Position numbers and translations under genes: made by a program. 55,536 bases of DNA. It comes from Planctomycetota bacterium (GTDB taxonomy: Bacteria; Planctomycetota; Brocadiia; JAADGH01). The stretch is taken from NCBI GenBank assembly GCA_013152475.1, contig JAADGH010000153.1, positions 1 to 55,536 of the forward strand, written 5' to 3'. The notes beneath the pieces are model-generated. The model saw only the letters and a list, made by a program, of their open reading frames with translations, did no database searches and was not told the origin of the DNA. Shown in pieces: positions 23,405 to 31,208 of the stretch (position 1 is the stretch's first letter; the number at the start of each line of letters is the position of its first letter).

Positions 23405-25443
23405 TGGTGGCAGTGCTCCTGGCCCGCCTCGCGGGTTTCTGCGCGCGACGAGCCTGGTGGGTCATTGGCGCGGCGGCCCTGCTCACGGTCGTCTTCGCCG
23501 GCTTCGCCGCGACACTGAAACTCCACTCGCGTTTCGAGGACCTCTTTTCCCCGCGCCATCCCGCCGTCCGGGCGTATGAATACGCGCTGTGGAACTTCCG
23601 CGCCAGCGACTTCCTCGTCGTCGTTGTGGAGTCCGACCGTGGCGAAGAGGCAAAGGCCGCATCGGAGCGTCTGCGTTCCTCGCTGCAATCGCTCAATGGC
23701 ATTGACCATGCCCAGGTCGTGACGGCCCCGCGTGCCGAGGGCCAGCGGGCCATGATCGCGATCCTCCTCAAGCCCGCCGGTCCGCCGTCGGACATCACCT
23801 TTGCCCGTCGGATCGTGGGCGCTGTGCAGAAGGTTCTCACCGAGGTCCGGCGCAACCTGCCCGCCGGCGTTTCTCTCGGCCTGACCGGCGCGCACAAGAT
23901 CGTCGTCGACGACCAGGCCGGCGCCGAGCGGGACCTGGTGCGAAGCTCCCTTGTTGCGCTGGTGGGCGTCATCGCGCTGTTCATCATCTCCTTCCGGATG
24001 TGGACCGCGCCGCTGCTGGTGGGCGCGCCGTTGATCGCCGGCGTGTGCTGGACGCTCGGGATAACCCGTATGGCCATCGGCCGGCTGAACCTGCTCACCA
24101 GCATGTTCCCCGCTATCCTCTTCGGCCTCGGCGTGGACTACGCCATCCACACCATCAGCGCCCTGCAGGAAGGACGGGAGAGGACGGATTTTCCGGATGC
24201 CGTGGCCGGTGCGATGCAGCGCATCGGCCCGGGCCTGCTCGTCGCCGGGCTGACCACGGCCGGGGCCTTCTATGCCCTGTGCTTCGCGGAGCTGCGGGGG
24301 CTGTCCGAGATGGGGTTCATCGGCGGGACGGGCATGATCGTGGAGTTCTGCGTCATGGTCACCGTGCTGCCGGCCCTGCTCTCGATTCGCGCCCGGCGGG
24401 GGCGGGCAATGGGGGCGGTTCGAGCCGAGGGCCTGGCGCGGATGGGCCGGTGGATATCTTTACATGCCCGTGCGGTTCTCGTTGTGGGTTTTGTCGTCAC
24501 TCTCGCCCTTGGATGCGACGCCCTGCATGTGAAATATGAGTATGACATGCGCAACCTGCGGGCCTCGGGCCAGCCGTCGGTCCTTCTCCAGGACCGTGTG
24601 GCGCGGCGGTTCGGCCTCTCCTTCAACTACATCATGGTTGTGGCGGACGACATGGCGCAGGCGCGCCGGATCACCGAGACATGCCAGGAGCAGATTCGCA
24701 AGGAGGGACTGTTCCGAAAGGTGGAGTCGCTTACCGAGATCATTCCGCAGTCGCTCTCCAACGAGGCCACCTATGACACGATCCTCTCCGGCCTTCCGTC
24801 GGAGGTGAAAAGCCGGTATGTCGGGCAGGACGGAAAGCTCCTGGTCTACCTCTATCCCGCCGAAAACCCCTACAACGAAAAGGGGCTGCGCCGGATCGCG
24901 GAATTTGCGCGCGGGTTCTCCCGGCGCGAAGGGGCGCTCGTGACAGGCAGCCCTCTTTTGTATTTCGAGTTGATCCGGACGCTGAAGCGCGACGTCTGCC
25001 GATGCTCGCTGCTGGCGGCCGGATTTGTGGCTGCGGTGCTGCTCCTTTCGTTCCGAAGCCTGCGGATTTTCATGATGGCCGCCGCCCCTCTTGCCATCGG
25101 AATGGTCTGGATGCTGGGGCTGATGGCCGCACTCGGGGTCCATGTCAACCTGATGAATGCCATGATGTTTCCTCTTATCATTGGGCTGGGCATCGACGAC
25201 GGTGTCCACATCACGCACAGACTGCTGCGGGAGGGGAATGACGCGCCCGCCGTCCTGCGCGGCACGGGCCGGGCCGTGATTGTGACCTCCCTCACCACAC
25301 TCGTTGCATTCGGCACGTTTATCCTCGCCGAGAACCGAGCGCTGGCCAGTGTGGGATACGCGGCGGCTCTCGGAATCGGCGCGTGCCTCGTTGCGGCGCT
25401 AACCGTGCTGCCGGCCCTTGCGAGGGGAATCCGACTGAAGTAG
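23404..25443 (+). CDS. RND/MMPL-family exporter
   Basis: The 679-residue protein has the duplicated RND plan: helix 1 (WWVIGAAALLTVVFAGFA), a periplasmic loop, five helices, a second single helix and loop, and five final helices. The matching motifs FGLGVDYAIHTISALQEGR and IGLGIDDGVHITHRLLREG mark the two repeats, as in MMPL and hopanoid-associated HpnN transporters. The ATG at 23404 overlaps the previous stop codon. With a polyprenyl-synthetase-like partner the cargo may be an isoprenoid or other membrane lipid; this is inference. A fragment of a second, closely similar exporter survives at 25836-25919. Confidence 0.85.
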   Translation: MVAVLLARLAGFCARRAWWVIGAAALLTVVFAGFAATLKLHSRFEDLFSPRHPAVRAYEYALWNFRASDFLVVVVESDRGEEAKAASERLRSSLQSLNGIDHAQVVTAPRAEGQRAMIAILLKPAGPPSDITFARRIVGAVQKVLTEVRRNLPAGVSLGLTGAHKIVVDDQAGAERDLVRSSLVALVGVIALFIISFRMWTAPLLVGAPLIAGVCWTLGITRMAIGRLNLLTSMFPAILFGLGVDYAIHTISALQEGRERTDFPDAVAGAMQRIGPGLLVAGLTTAGAFYALCFAELRGLSEMGFIGGTGMIVEFCVMVTVLPALLSIRARRGRAMGAVRAEGLARMGRWISLHARAVLVVGFVVTLALGCDALHVKYEYDMRNLRASGQPSVLLQDRVARRFGLSFNYIMVVADDMAQARRITETCQEQIRKEGLFRKVESLTEIIPQSLSNEATYDTILSGLPSEVKSRYVGQDGKLLVYLYPAENPYNEKGLRRIAEFARGFSRREGALVTGSPLLYFELIRTLKRDVCRCSLLAAGFVAAVLLLSFRSLRIFMMAAAPLAIGMVWMLGLMAALGVHVNLMNAMMFPLIIGLGIDDGVHITHRLLREGNDAPAVLRGTGRAVIVTSLTTLVAFGTFILAENRALASVGYAAALGIGACLVAALTVLPALARGIRLK

Positions 25444-25455
25444 CCGGCGCAGGAT

Positions 25456-25839
25456 ATGACCCAATCACAACAGACTGAGAAAACCAAAACAAGGGCCTAC
25501 CGCATGAAAAAAAAGAGCGATTCGGACTCCTGTTCTGACAGGAGAGAAATAATCCTGCGTGACACGCTTGCCGCGGGCAGAACGGTCCTCGCCAACGAGC
25601 GCACTCTCCTCGCTTACATTCGCACGGCGCTTGCTCTGCTGTTGACCGGCGCCACGTTCATTCACTTCTCCCGGGCCGAGTGGTTCACTCTTTTGGGTGT
25701 TGTCTGCCTGGTTGGCGGCGTGTTGGCCTTCGTTCTCGGTTTCGTGCGGTACTGCCGAATGCGATCGATTTTCACCTCTATTGATGCCCCCCATAGAACA
25801 TCATCCAACGATGAGGCCGACCCATCGGAAGGGCGGTGA
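25456..25839 (+). CDS. DUF202 (YidH-type) small membrane protein
   Basis: The 127-residue protein contains the DUF202 signature DTLAAGRTVLANERTLLAYI followed by RTALALLLTGATFIHF and a second hydrophobic segment (LLGVVCLVGGVLAFVLGF). It is preceded by a charged N-terminal tail and followed by a polar C-terminal tail. The family is of unknown function and often found with transporters. Its stop codon overlaps the first codon of the RND relic, so it appears to have been joined to, or inserted within, a former exporter duplicate. Confidence 0.82.
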   Translation: MTQSQQTEKTKTRAYRMKKKSDSDSCSDRREIILRDTLAAGRTVLANERTLLAYIRTALALLLTGATFIHFSRAEWFTLLGVVCLVGGVLAFVLGFVRYCRMRSIFTSIDAPHRTSSNDEADPSEGR

Positions 25840-25919
25840 TCTGGACCTCATTCACGACACTGCTCGCCTTCGGGACGTTCGTCTTTGCCGCGAATCGAGC
25901 ACTCGCCAAGGCGGGGCAA
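25836..25919 (+). pseudogene. Relic of an RND exporter C-terminal segment
   Basis: The frame from GTG 25836 reads VIWTSFTTLLAFGTFVFAANRALAKAG in sense. It matches the functional exporter at 25275-25355 (VIVTSLTTLVAFGTFILAEN then RALASVG) at about two of three residues. The similarity stops after about 28 codons and nothing upstream or downstream continues the exporter. It is therefore a decayed duplicate rather than a gene. Confidence 0.7.
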
Positions 25920-26471
25920 CCAGAACCAAGTGATGGAGGAAACAAAATACGGAACGCAGAGAAGGATGCTCACATGTCGCACTCGAATCGTGACTGCACA
26001 TGGAACATGCTTTCGGCACTGAAGGTGAGGTTCCATTTCCTGTCGATCTCGTGAACGGCTGAGATCGGCGCACGTGTAAATAGTTCCTGTTGCGGAAAGA
26101 CACGCATACGCCCTTGCAGTGCTTGTGCTGGTGTTGTTTGCTGTGGCGTATGCGATTGTATCGGGAATGGGTGTCCTTCACGTCCTTCGCACAGCGGATG
26201 TGGGGCGGTTCTGCCCGGCTATGGAAGCCGCCTCGCTACCGCCAGTGCCTTGATCCTCAATATGGCCCTCGGGCCCTGCGGCGAATTTCTGCCGTCCGCG
26301 GCGAAAACATGCCCCTTTCCCTAACCTATTGCTCGACAGACGGTTACGCTCCTTCGTTGGGGCATATAGCGGGACCGTGGGGCTGAGTTTGGTCCAAGTT
26401 GCCCCTCCTGCGCCGCATCGGTATGCTCCATAAGTGTCACCGGAACACGCCCTTATGGCTTTGCCTCACGC
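25920..26471. other. Decayed or non-coding stretch before the second nrfD gene
   Basis: No intact gene is evident. A short plus-strand frame ending at the TGA at 26251 contains a membrane-helix-like run (ALAVLVLVLFAVAYAIVSG) without a clear start codon, possibly the remains of a membrane protein. The right part holds a dyad, CCATAAG at 26428-26434 with CTTATGG at 26452-26458 and inner GTGT/ACAC arms. This lies just upstream of the sigma-54 promoter and may bind the activator. Confidence 0.5.
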
Positions 26472-26488
26472 CCGGCACGTTGCTTGCT
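26472..26488 (+). promoter_or_regulatory. Sigma-54 promoter of the second nrfD gene
   Basis: CCGGCACGTTGCTTGCT matches the -24/-12 consensus at GGCACG, a four-base spacer and TTGCT, with one mismatch. The predicted start of transcription is near 26499, leaving a leader of about 125 bases. An inverted repeat, CTCTCTAT (26511-26518) with ATAGAGAG (26525-26532), lies just inside the transcript. It could be an operator or an RNA hairpin. Confidence 0.75.
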
Positions 26489-26625
26489 CGTAAGAATGAA
26501 AGGGCAGTTTCTCTCTATCCGTTCATAGAGAGGAGCGGTCCAGACGGGTTCTGTGTGAACACTGCGGCGGGGGGATGGAAGCGTAGAAAAAGGGTTCTTT
26601 CTCTATTTTGAAGTAGGAAGTCTTC

Positions 26626-27891
26626 ATGTCCACCATCGAAGCTGTACCGGATGCCGGAATGCCGAAAGGCGCCGTCAAGGCATTGTTTTTTGCTGTCCTC
26701 ACCGCGAGTACCATCGTCGGAGCGGTGGCGCTCATATACCGATTCGCGAACGGGCTGATCGTTACGAACTTGACGCAGCTCGTCCCCTGGGGACTTTGGG
26801 TGTCGTTGTACATCTACTTCGTCGGCCTGTCGGCAGGGTCGTTCCTCATCTCCTCGCTCGTCTATGTCTTCCACGTGAAGCGCTTCGAGGAGGCCGGACG
26901 CATGGCCGTGTTCCAGGCGCTGGTCTGCCTCATCGTCGGATGCGCCATGATTCTGCTGGACCTGGGCCATCCGGAAAGAATGTGGCGCGTGATCGCAAAC
27001 TGGAACCGCACCTCGGTCCTGGCGTGGGAGGCCGTGTTCTACAGTATTTACATTCTCATACTGCTGGCTGAACTCTATCTGCTGCTCCGCGAAGGCTTCA
27101 TGGCCCAGGCGAAGGAACTCGGCGTCAAGGGATACGTCGGACGGGTCCTTGCCTTGGGCAAGGAAAGCCTCTCGGATAATGAGAAGAAGAACGCCGCGAG
27201 GCGGCTCACGGTTCTCGGGATCATTGGCATCCCGGTCGCTTTCGGCGTCCACGGCGGGACGGGTGCGCTGTTTGCCGTCATAAAGGCGAGAGCCATATGG
27301 TACACGGGCCTGTTTCCTGTTGTCTTTCTGGTCTCTGCGCTGGTATCCGGCGGGGGCCTGCTGACGTTTCTCATGGCCTTTTTCACAAAAGCCGGGAAGA
27401 AGAACCCGGGGCTGATTCGCAGCCTTGCCGTCCTCACCGCCGGCGTCCTCTGTTTTGACCTGTTCCTTCTATTGGTCGAGGCGCTTGTCACCTTTTACGG
27501 CGGCATCCCGGAGCATGTGGAGGCCTACATTCAAATCTTCACGGGCCAGTATGCTTTCGTATTCTGGGGTTTCCAGATCTTCCTCGGCGCGGTCGTTCCC
27601 CTCTTCATCGTGCTCCACCCCAAAACCAAGACCCACGTGACCTGGCTCGGGATTGGCGGATTGCTGATCGTGATCGGCATCGTGGGGGTTCGCCTCAACA
27701 TCATCATCCCGCCGCTCATTCAGCCGGAGTTTCCACACCTGCCCGAGGCATACCATCACGTGAGATGGCTGCGCGGGTACTTCCCATCCCTTTTGGAATG
27801 GCTGACGAGTATAGGCGTGATCTCCCTCGGCGTCTGGGCCTTTGTCGTGGGAAAATGGCTGCTTCCGATCGAATACGAAACCCCGGAATAG
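26626..27891 (+). CDS. NrfD/PsrC/TtrC-type membrane subunit, copy 2 (no catalytic partner nearby)
   Basis: The 421-residue membrane protein is a close paralogue of the NrfD protein at 10742-12019, roughly three-quarters identical by eye. Shared segments include NLTQLVPWGLWVSLYIYFVG, LLDLGHPERMWRV and FFTKAGKKNPGLIRSLAVLT. NrfD proteins move electrons between quinones and a periplasmic partner. Here there is no adjacent Fe-S or Mo subunit. It may therefore serve the FMN-binding proteins at 21162 and 21831, or swap into the main complex under other conditions. Both ideas are inference. GTAGGAAG precedes the ATG and a sigma-54 promoter lies upstream. Confidence 0.88.
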   Translation: MSTIEAVPDAGMPKGAVKALFFAVLTASTIVGAVALIYRFANGLIVTNLTQLVPWGLWVSLYIYFVGLSAGSFLISSLVYVFHVKRFEEAGRMAVFQALVCLIVGCAMILLDLGHPERMWRVIANWNRTSVLAWEAVFYSIYILILLAELYLLLREGFMAQAKELGVKGYVGRVLALGKESLSDNEKKNAARRLTVLGIIGIPVAFGVHGGTGALFAVIKARAIWYTGLFPVVFLVSALVSGGGLLTFLMAFFTKAGKKNPGLIRSLAVLTAGVLCFDLFLLLVEALVTFYGGIPEHVEAYIQIFTGQYAFVFWGFQIFLGAVVPLFIVLHPKTKTHVTWLGIGGLLIVIGIVGVRLNIIIPPLIQPEFPHLPEAYHHVRWLRGYFPSLLEWLTSIGVISLGVWAFVVGKWLLPIEYETPE

Positions 27892-28048
27892 ACCATCGGC
27901 CCGATCCAAAGGAACGAGCACGGCAATCTCGTAATGGAGTTGTTTTACCCCCACTCCGTCGGCGTGTTTCTTTGCAATGAGGCCACGCTTGACTACATAG
28001 TCACGGACAATCTTGCGGTTGGGGCGGTTGCGCAGATGGGATAGGACT

Positions 28049-28447
28049 ATGGCGCGAATACTGATTGTGGACGACGAGGATGAGGTGGTGGCCTCGCTGA
28101 AGATGATCCTGGAGCAGGAGGGCCATATCGTCGATTCCGCATCGAGCGCGAAAGAAGGATTGCGGAAGACACAGCAGGGAGAGCCGCCGGACCTGGTCAT
28201 TGTGGATGTCATGATGGAAACGGTGGCGGCGGGGCTCGAGATGGCGGAGGAGATCAGGAAAACGGTGCTGGCCCATGACCTCCCGCTAATCGTGCTTTCG
28301 AGCATAAACCGGGAGTTCCCGGGGTTGAAGCTCGGCCAAAACGAAATGGATGGCGGCCGGCCTTCGGCCAGCCGCTTTATCGAAAAACCATACAAACCGG
28401 ATACGATTCGCGAAGCCGTGCGGATGCTCTTAAGGGCAAAACCGTAG
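28049..28447 (+). CDS. Single-domain response regulator (receiver only), copy 2
   Basis: The 132-residue protein begins [20 protein letters not shown] and keeps the phosphoacceptor region VIVDVMMETV, the switch Ser-Ser in VLSSINREFPGLK and the Lys of FIEKPYK. It shares the unusual INREFPGL insertion and most of its sequence with the receiver at 4519-4947. Each receiver sits in the same gene neighbourhood as an NrfD protein, so an ancestral NrfD-receiver unit was probably duplicated. No kinase is adjacent here; the kinase at 2986 or the one at 32180 could serve it. The start at 28049 follows GATGGGATAGG. Confidence 0.85.
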   Translation: MARILIVDDEDEVVASLKMILEQEGHIVDSASSAKEGLRKTQQGEPPDLVIVDVMMETVAAGLEMAEEIRKTVLAHDLPLIVLSSINREFPGLKLGQNEMDGGRPSASRFIEKPYKPDTIREAVRMLLRAKP

Positions 28448-28599
28448 CGTGATAGTCGCGATCAAATCAGGGAGCTGCAAATGAGCCCTTGCGCATCTCA
28501 AGTCGGCGAGGCGCAGACGATCTCTGGATTTCGGGACGATGAGATCAAGAAGCGGGAAGGCATTGCCTCCGCCGCAAATCGTTTGCGGAGGGCCACACG

Positions 28600-29355
28600 A
28601 TGAATCGACTATGGACGTTTTTTCTTTTCCTCCTTTTGGCCCTTCCCGTGGGATGCAAGAACGTGCCTACGGTCAACGACTTCGCCAAGCAGGAATTCGT
28701 TGTCGATCACAAGCCTCCGGTGCACCTCGCCGTTCGGGGATCGCGCAGCGGTCGGAAGGTGGTCTGCCAGGTATTCCTGCTGACAGCGAGTCGGTCGCTG
28801 TGGATATCGGGCGCGGACATCAGGCAGGCCGATGGCACGGTGCTTGGCCCGAAACGGATCAAATCGCTGGAACAGCGCGAAGAGGACGAAGGGGCCCCCA
28901 TCAGCATCGGTTTCGGTTTCGGCGTGGGGACCACGCGCGGCGGTGGGTTCGGCGGAGAGGAGAGCTGCGCCGATTCGTGGTCGAGCTCCGGGTCGTCAAC
29001 CAGCTATGGAACGGGCTTTGGCGTGGGCATTCCCGTCTGGCGGCTGCTCGGCGGCTCCTCGGGGCGCGAGACCCCGCGCAGCCTAGAGTTTACCTATGAA
29101 CTTCCGGCGGCTCAGGCCTCGTGCGAGGGATGCGAAGTCATTGTGTACGTCGCCCAGACCTCCAAAGCGACCGAGAAGAAGAAAAAGGACAGGGACAAGA
29201 AATCCGCCGTGGAAGCGGAGATGAAGAACCGCATCCCCGTGGCATTCGTCATGGCCGAGGCGGCGGTCAAGAAGGATGAAAAGGCGGACGATACGAAAGA
29301 GACGACGAAGCGATTGGTTCGCGAGATTCAATTCACACTGAAACGGACGACGTGA
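28600..29355 (+). CDS. Putative lipoprotein of unknown function with Gly/Ser-rich middle
   Basis: The 251-residue product has a lipoprotein signal peptide with the lipobox LPVGC (MNRLWTFFLFLLLALPVGCK). Two features stand out: a glycine- and serine-rich stretch (GFGFGVGTTRGGGFGGEE, then SWSSSGSSTSYGTGFGVG) at about residues 104-145, and a Lys-rich segment (TEKKKKDRDKKSAVEAE) at about 190-205. A CEGC pair sits near residue 170. I recognise no family. It lies 150 bases after the receiver and 55 bases before a cysteine-rich secreted protein, and the three probably share a transcript. A hairpin (CGCAAA-tcg-TTTGCG, within CCTC/GAGG) lies at 28568-28593, just before the start. Confidence 0.6.
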   Translation: MNRLWTFFLFLLLALPVGCKNVPTVNDFAKQEFVVDHKPPVHLAVRGSRSGRKVVCQVFLLTASRSLWISGADIRQADGTVLGPKRIKSLEQREEDEGAPISIGFGFGVGTTRGGGFGGEESCADSWSSSGSSTSYGTGFGVGIPVWRLLGGSSGRETPRSLEFTYELPAAQASCEGCEVIVYVAQTSKATEKKKKDRDKKSAVEAEMKNRIPVAFVMAEAAVKKDEKADDTKETTKRLVREIQFTLKRTT

Positions 29356-29410
29356 CACCGGGAAAAAGACATCCGGTTGGGCCCATCGGCTGTCCGAGAG
29401 AGGATGACCA

Positions 29411-30757
29411 ATGAAAAGCATTCGAGTGGCTGCGTTACTGATTGTGTTGCTCGGCTCGGTTTTGTTCGCCGGCCGATCGGCTCTGGCTGCCGATCCGAAA
29501 CCGTACGTGACATACGTGTTTCAGAAGGATGGCACGCCTTACCCGCTGGTCTGGTGCGGCGGCTGCAAGCGCGAGACGTGCCAGCACCGCTTGGAAATCG
29601 ACAAGAAAAAATCCTGGGAGACGTGGACCGTTCGCGTGGGGGGCAGGGAGCGCGAATGGGGCCGCTTTAAGGACTGGAAGTATATCAACCCTCCGCTCAA
29701 GTGGCTCAAACGCGGCGGCACCGTCATCCAATGGACCCGGCACATCGAATTCAAAGGGAGCAAGTGCGCCTGCTCGTGCAAGCCCAAGACGCACGGCAAG
29801 TGCAAGGGACGCTACCCGTGCAACGGGGAGATCGAGCTTTCTCTGCGGCACCCTATCACCCTGAAGGACTACGAAAAAAGCGGTACGGCGGTGGTATCTT
29901 CCCCCACCGGCCTCACCGGAAAGAAGGTGAAGAAATGGGACGAGAAGGTTTCCATTCCGACCATCTGGAAAGTCAAGCTCGCCAGGTTGACCTCGGCAGC
30001 ATGCAAGTGCTGCAAGCCGCCCCCGGAGAAAAAGCCTGAAGGAAAGAAAAAGAAAGTGGCGATGCGCTTGTCCGATTGGCCCGGCACGGAAGGCGTCCTG
30101 TGCACGTTCGTCCCGTCCGGGGAGAACTACGGCAACATCGGCGATCTCGCCATTACGAATACCACGGACCAGGCCATTTCCGTCACTGTCCCCGACGGGC
30201 TGCTCCTTGACAGCTCCGATGCCGGCGTTCAGGACCTGTATGTGGCTGACGTGCCCTCGCGAACGCCCTGCGCGGGCGCGACGGAGATTGGAAAGCCCAT
30301 CATCATCGGGGCTGGCGAAACGCACGTCATCAACGACATCCCCGGCTTCTGTCCCGATTTCGAGCTCAAGCCGCCGGCGAAGGGTGCATCCGATGCCTAC
30401 ACCACGAGGCAGCCCGATGAAAAAGCGGCAACACTTCTGGCGACCATCGAGGCCGTCAAGAAGTTCGACATGGGCACGCTGAAACTTCAGGTATTCGAGA
30501 AGGATCAGACGCGGGAGATGCTCGCCCAGGGCGCGCTGTGGATGGTGGACAGTCGCGTGGACGAAGTGAAAGGGAATGAGGTGAGCAACGAGAACCTCGG
30601 GGACCGCTATTGGGACAAATTCCGGGAATCGGCGGCCGATGCCCTGGCCAAAATGTCCCCCAAGCAACGTGAGGAGGCGGAGGACCTTGTCAAGGAAGAT
30701 ATCAAGAAGATTGTGGCCGCCACGTCATTCGTCAGCAAAGACAAAGTACCTGGATAA
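29411..30757 (+). CDS. Cysteine-rich secreted protein of unknown function
   Basis: The 448-residue product has a signal peptide (MKSIRVAALLIVLLGSVLFA) and an N-terminal half rich in cysteines and lysines: CGGCKRETCQHR, KCACSCKPKTHGKCKGRYPC and ACKCCKPPPEKKPEGKKKK. The C-terminal half reads like a beta-domain (NYGNIGDLAITNTTDQAISV, VTVPDGLLLDSSDAG) followed by a helical tail. The cysteine groups could bind metal or form disulfides. I know no matching family. The reading frame stays open for 37 more codons after the TAA and encodes a discoidin-like strand (see 30758-30871), so the present C-terminus may be shortened. Confidence 0.6.
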   Translation: MKSIRVAALLIVLLGSVLFAGRSALAADPKPYVTYVFQKDGTPYPLVWCGGCKRETCQHRLEIDKKKSWETWTVRVGGREREWGRFKDWKYINPPLKWLKRGGTVIQWTRHIEFKGSKCACSCKPKTHGKCKGRYPCNGEIELSLRHPITLKDYEKSGTAVVSSPTGLTGKKVKKWDEKVSIPTIWKVKLARLTSAACKCCKPPPEKKPEGKKKKVAMRLSDWPGTEGVLCTFVPSGENYGNIGDLAITNTTDQAISVTVPDGLLLDSSDAGVQDLYVADVPSRTPCAGATEIGKPIIIGAGETHVINDIPGFCPDFELKPPAKGASDAYTTRQPDEKAATLLATIEAVKKFDMGTLKLQVFEKDQTREMLAQGALWMVDSRVDEVKGNEVSNENLGDRYWDKFRESAADALAKMSPKQREEAEDLVKEDIKKIVAATSFVSKDKVPG

Positions 30758-30871
30758 ATCCCGTTCAAGCCTGTGAAGGCGCGTTATATTAAGTTCAAGC
30801 CGCTGTCGAGCCGGGGACACCGGTGGGCCTATCTCCACGAGTTGCGAGTTTTTGGAAAACGGGTCGAGTAG
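30758..30871 (+). pseudogene. Relic of a discoidin (F5/8 type C)-like C-terminus, in frame with the preceding gene
   Basis: Directly after the TAA at 30755-30757, in the same frame, the sequence reads PFKPVKARYIKFKPLSSRGH followed by RWAYLHELRVFGKRVE and a TAG. The pattern (ARY-IKF ... WAYLHELRVFG) is the usual last two strands of F5/8-type-C and related jelly-roll domains in secreted proteins. It is either the cut-off end of the cysteine-rich protein or a fragment of another gene placed there by chance in frame. Confidence 0.45.
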
Positions 30872-31208
30872 CAGAGACAGGGTTGCCGGCAACGTTGGCG
30901 CCAGAGACTGTTCGAAGCACGTGGAGAGGGGCCCATTGCCGGTCATGTCCAAAGGAACCTTCCGCGCTGATTTCTTGACACGAAGCCCTCATGCACATAA
31001 AATAAAGTAACAGCCTATCCGAAAACCCCACCTTTTGCAGCCGCACCCTTACGGGTGCGGAATTTCGGTGGCACAGGGACCTGCGGCGGAGAGCGCAGGC
31101 ATATGGCCTGCATCTACAGGTTTTTGGACAGGCTTTAAGTGGCGGCCCACAGGTCATCCCGGCCCAGAGTTGGAATGGATCGGCCAGATAGGCGCAGAAG
31201 GAGGAGCC
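30872..31208. other. Intergenic region before the second sensor triad
   Basis: No gene is visible. The stretch contains a 123-base MITE-like element at 31012-31134. No sigma-54 or strong sigma-70 promoter was recognised in front of the PhnD-like gene at 31209. Confidence 0.5.
31012..31134. mobile_element. MITE-like element with terminal inverted repeats and internal hairpins
   Basis: The left end AGCCTATCCGAAAACC (31012-31027) and right end GGTTTTTGGACAGGCT (31119-31134) are inverted repeats with two mismatches in 16 bases. Inside are two strong hairpins, CCGCACCC-ttac-GGGTGCGG (31040-31059) and GCAGGC-atatg-GCCTGC. No protein is encoded. The end sequence resembles that of insertion-sequence-derived miniature elements. 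TAA-like bases flank both ends, but a target duplication is not certain. Confidence 0.6.
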
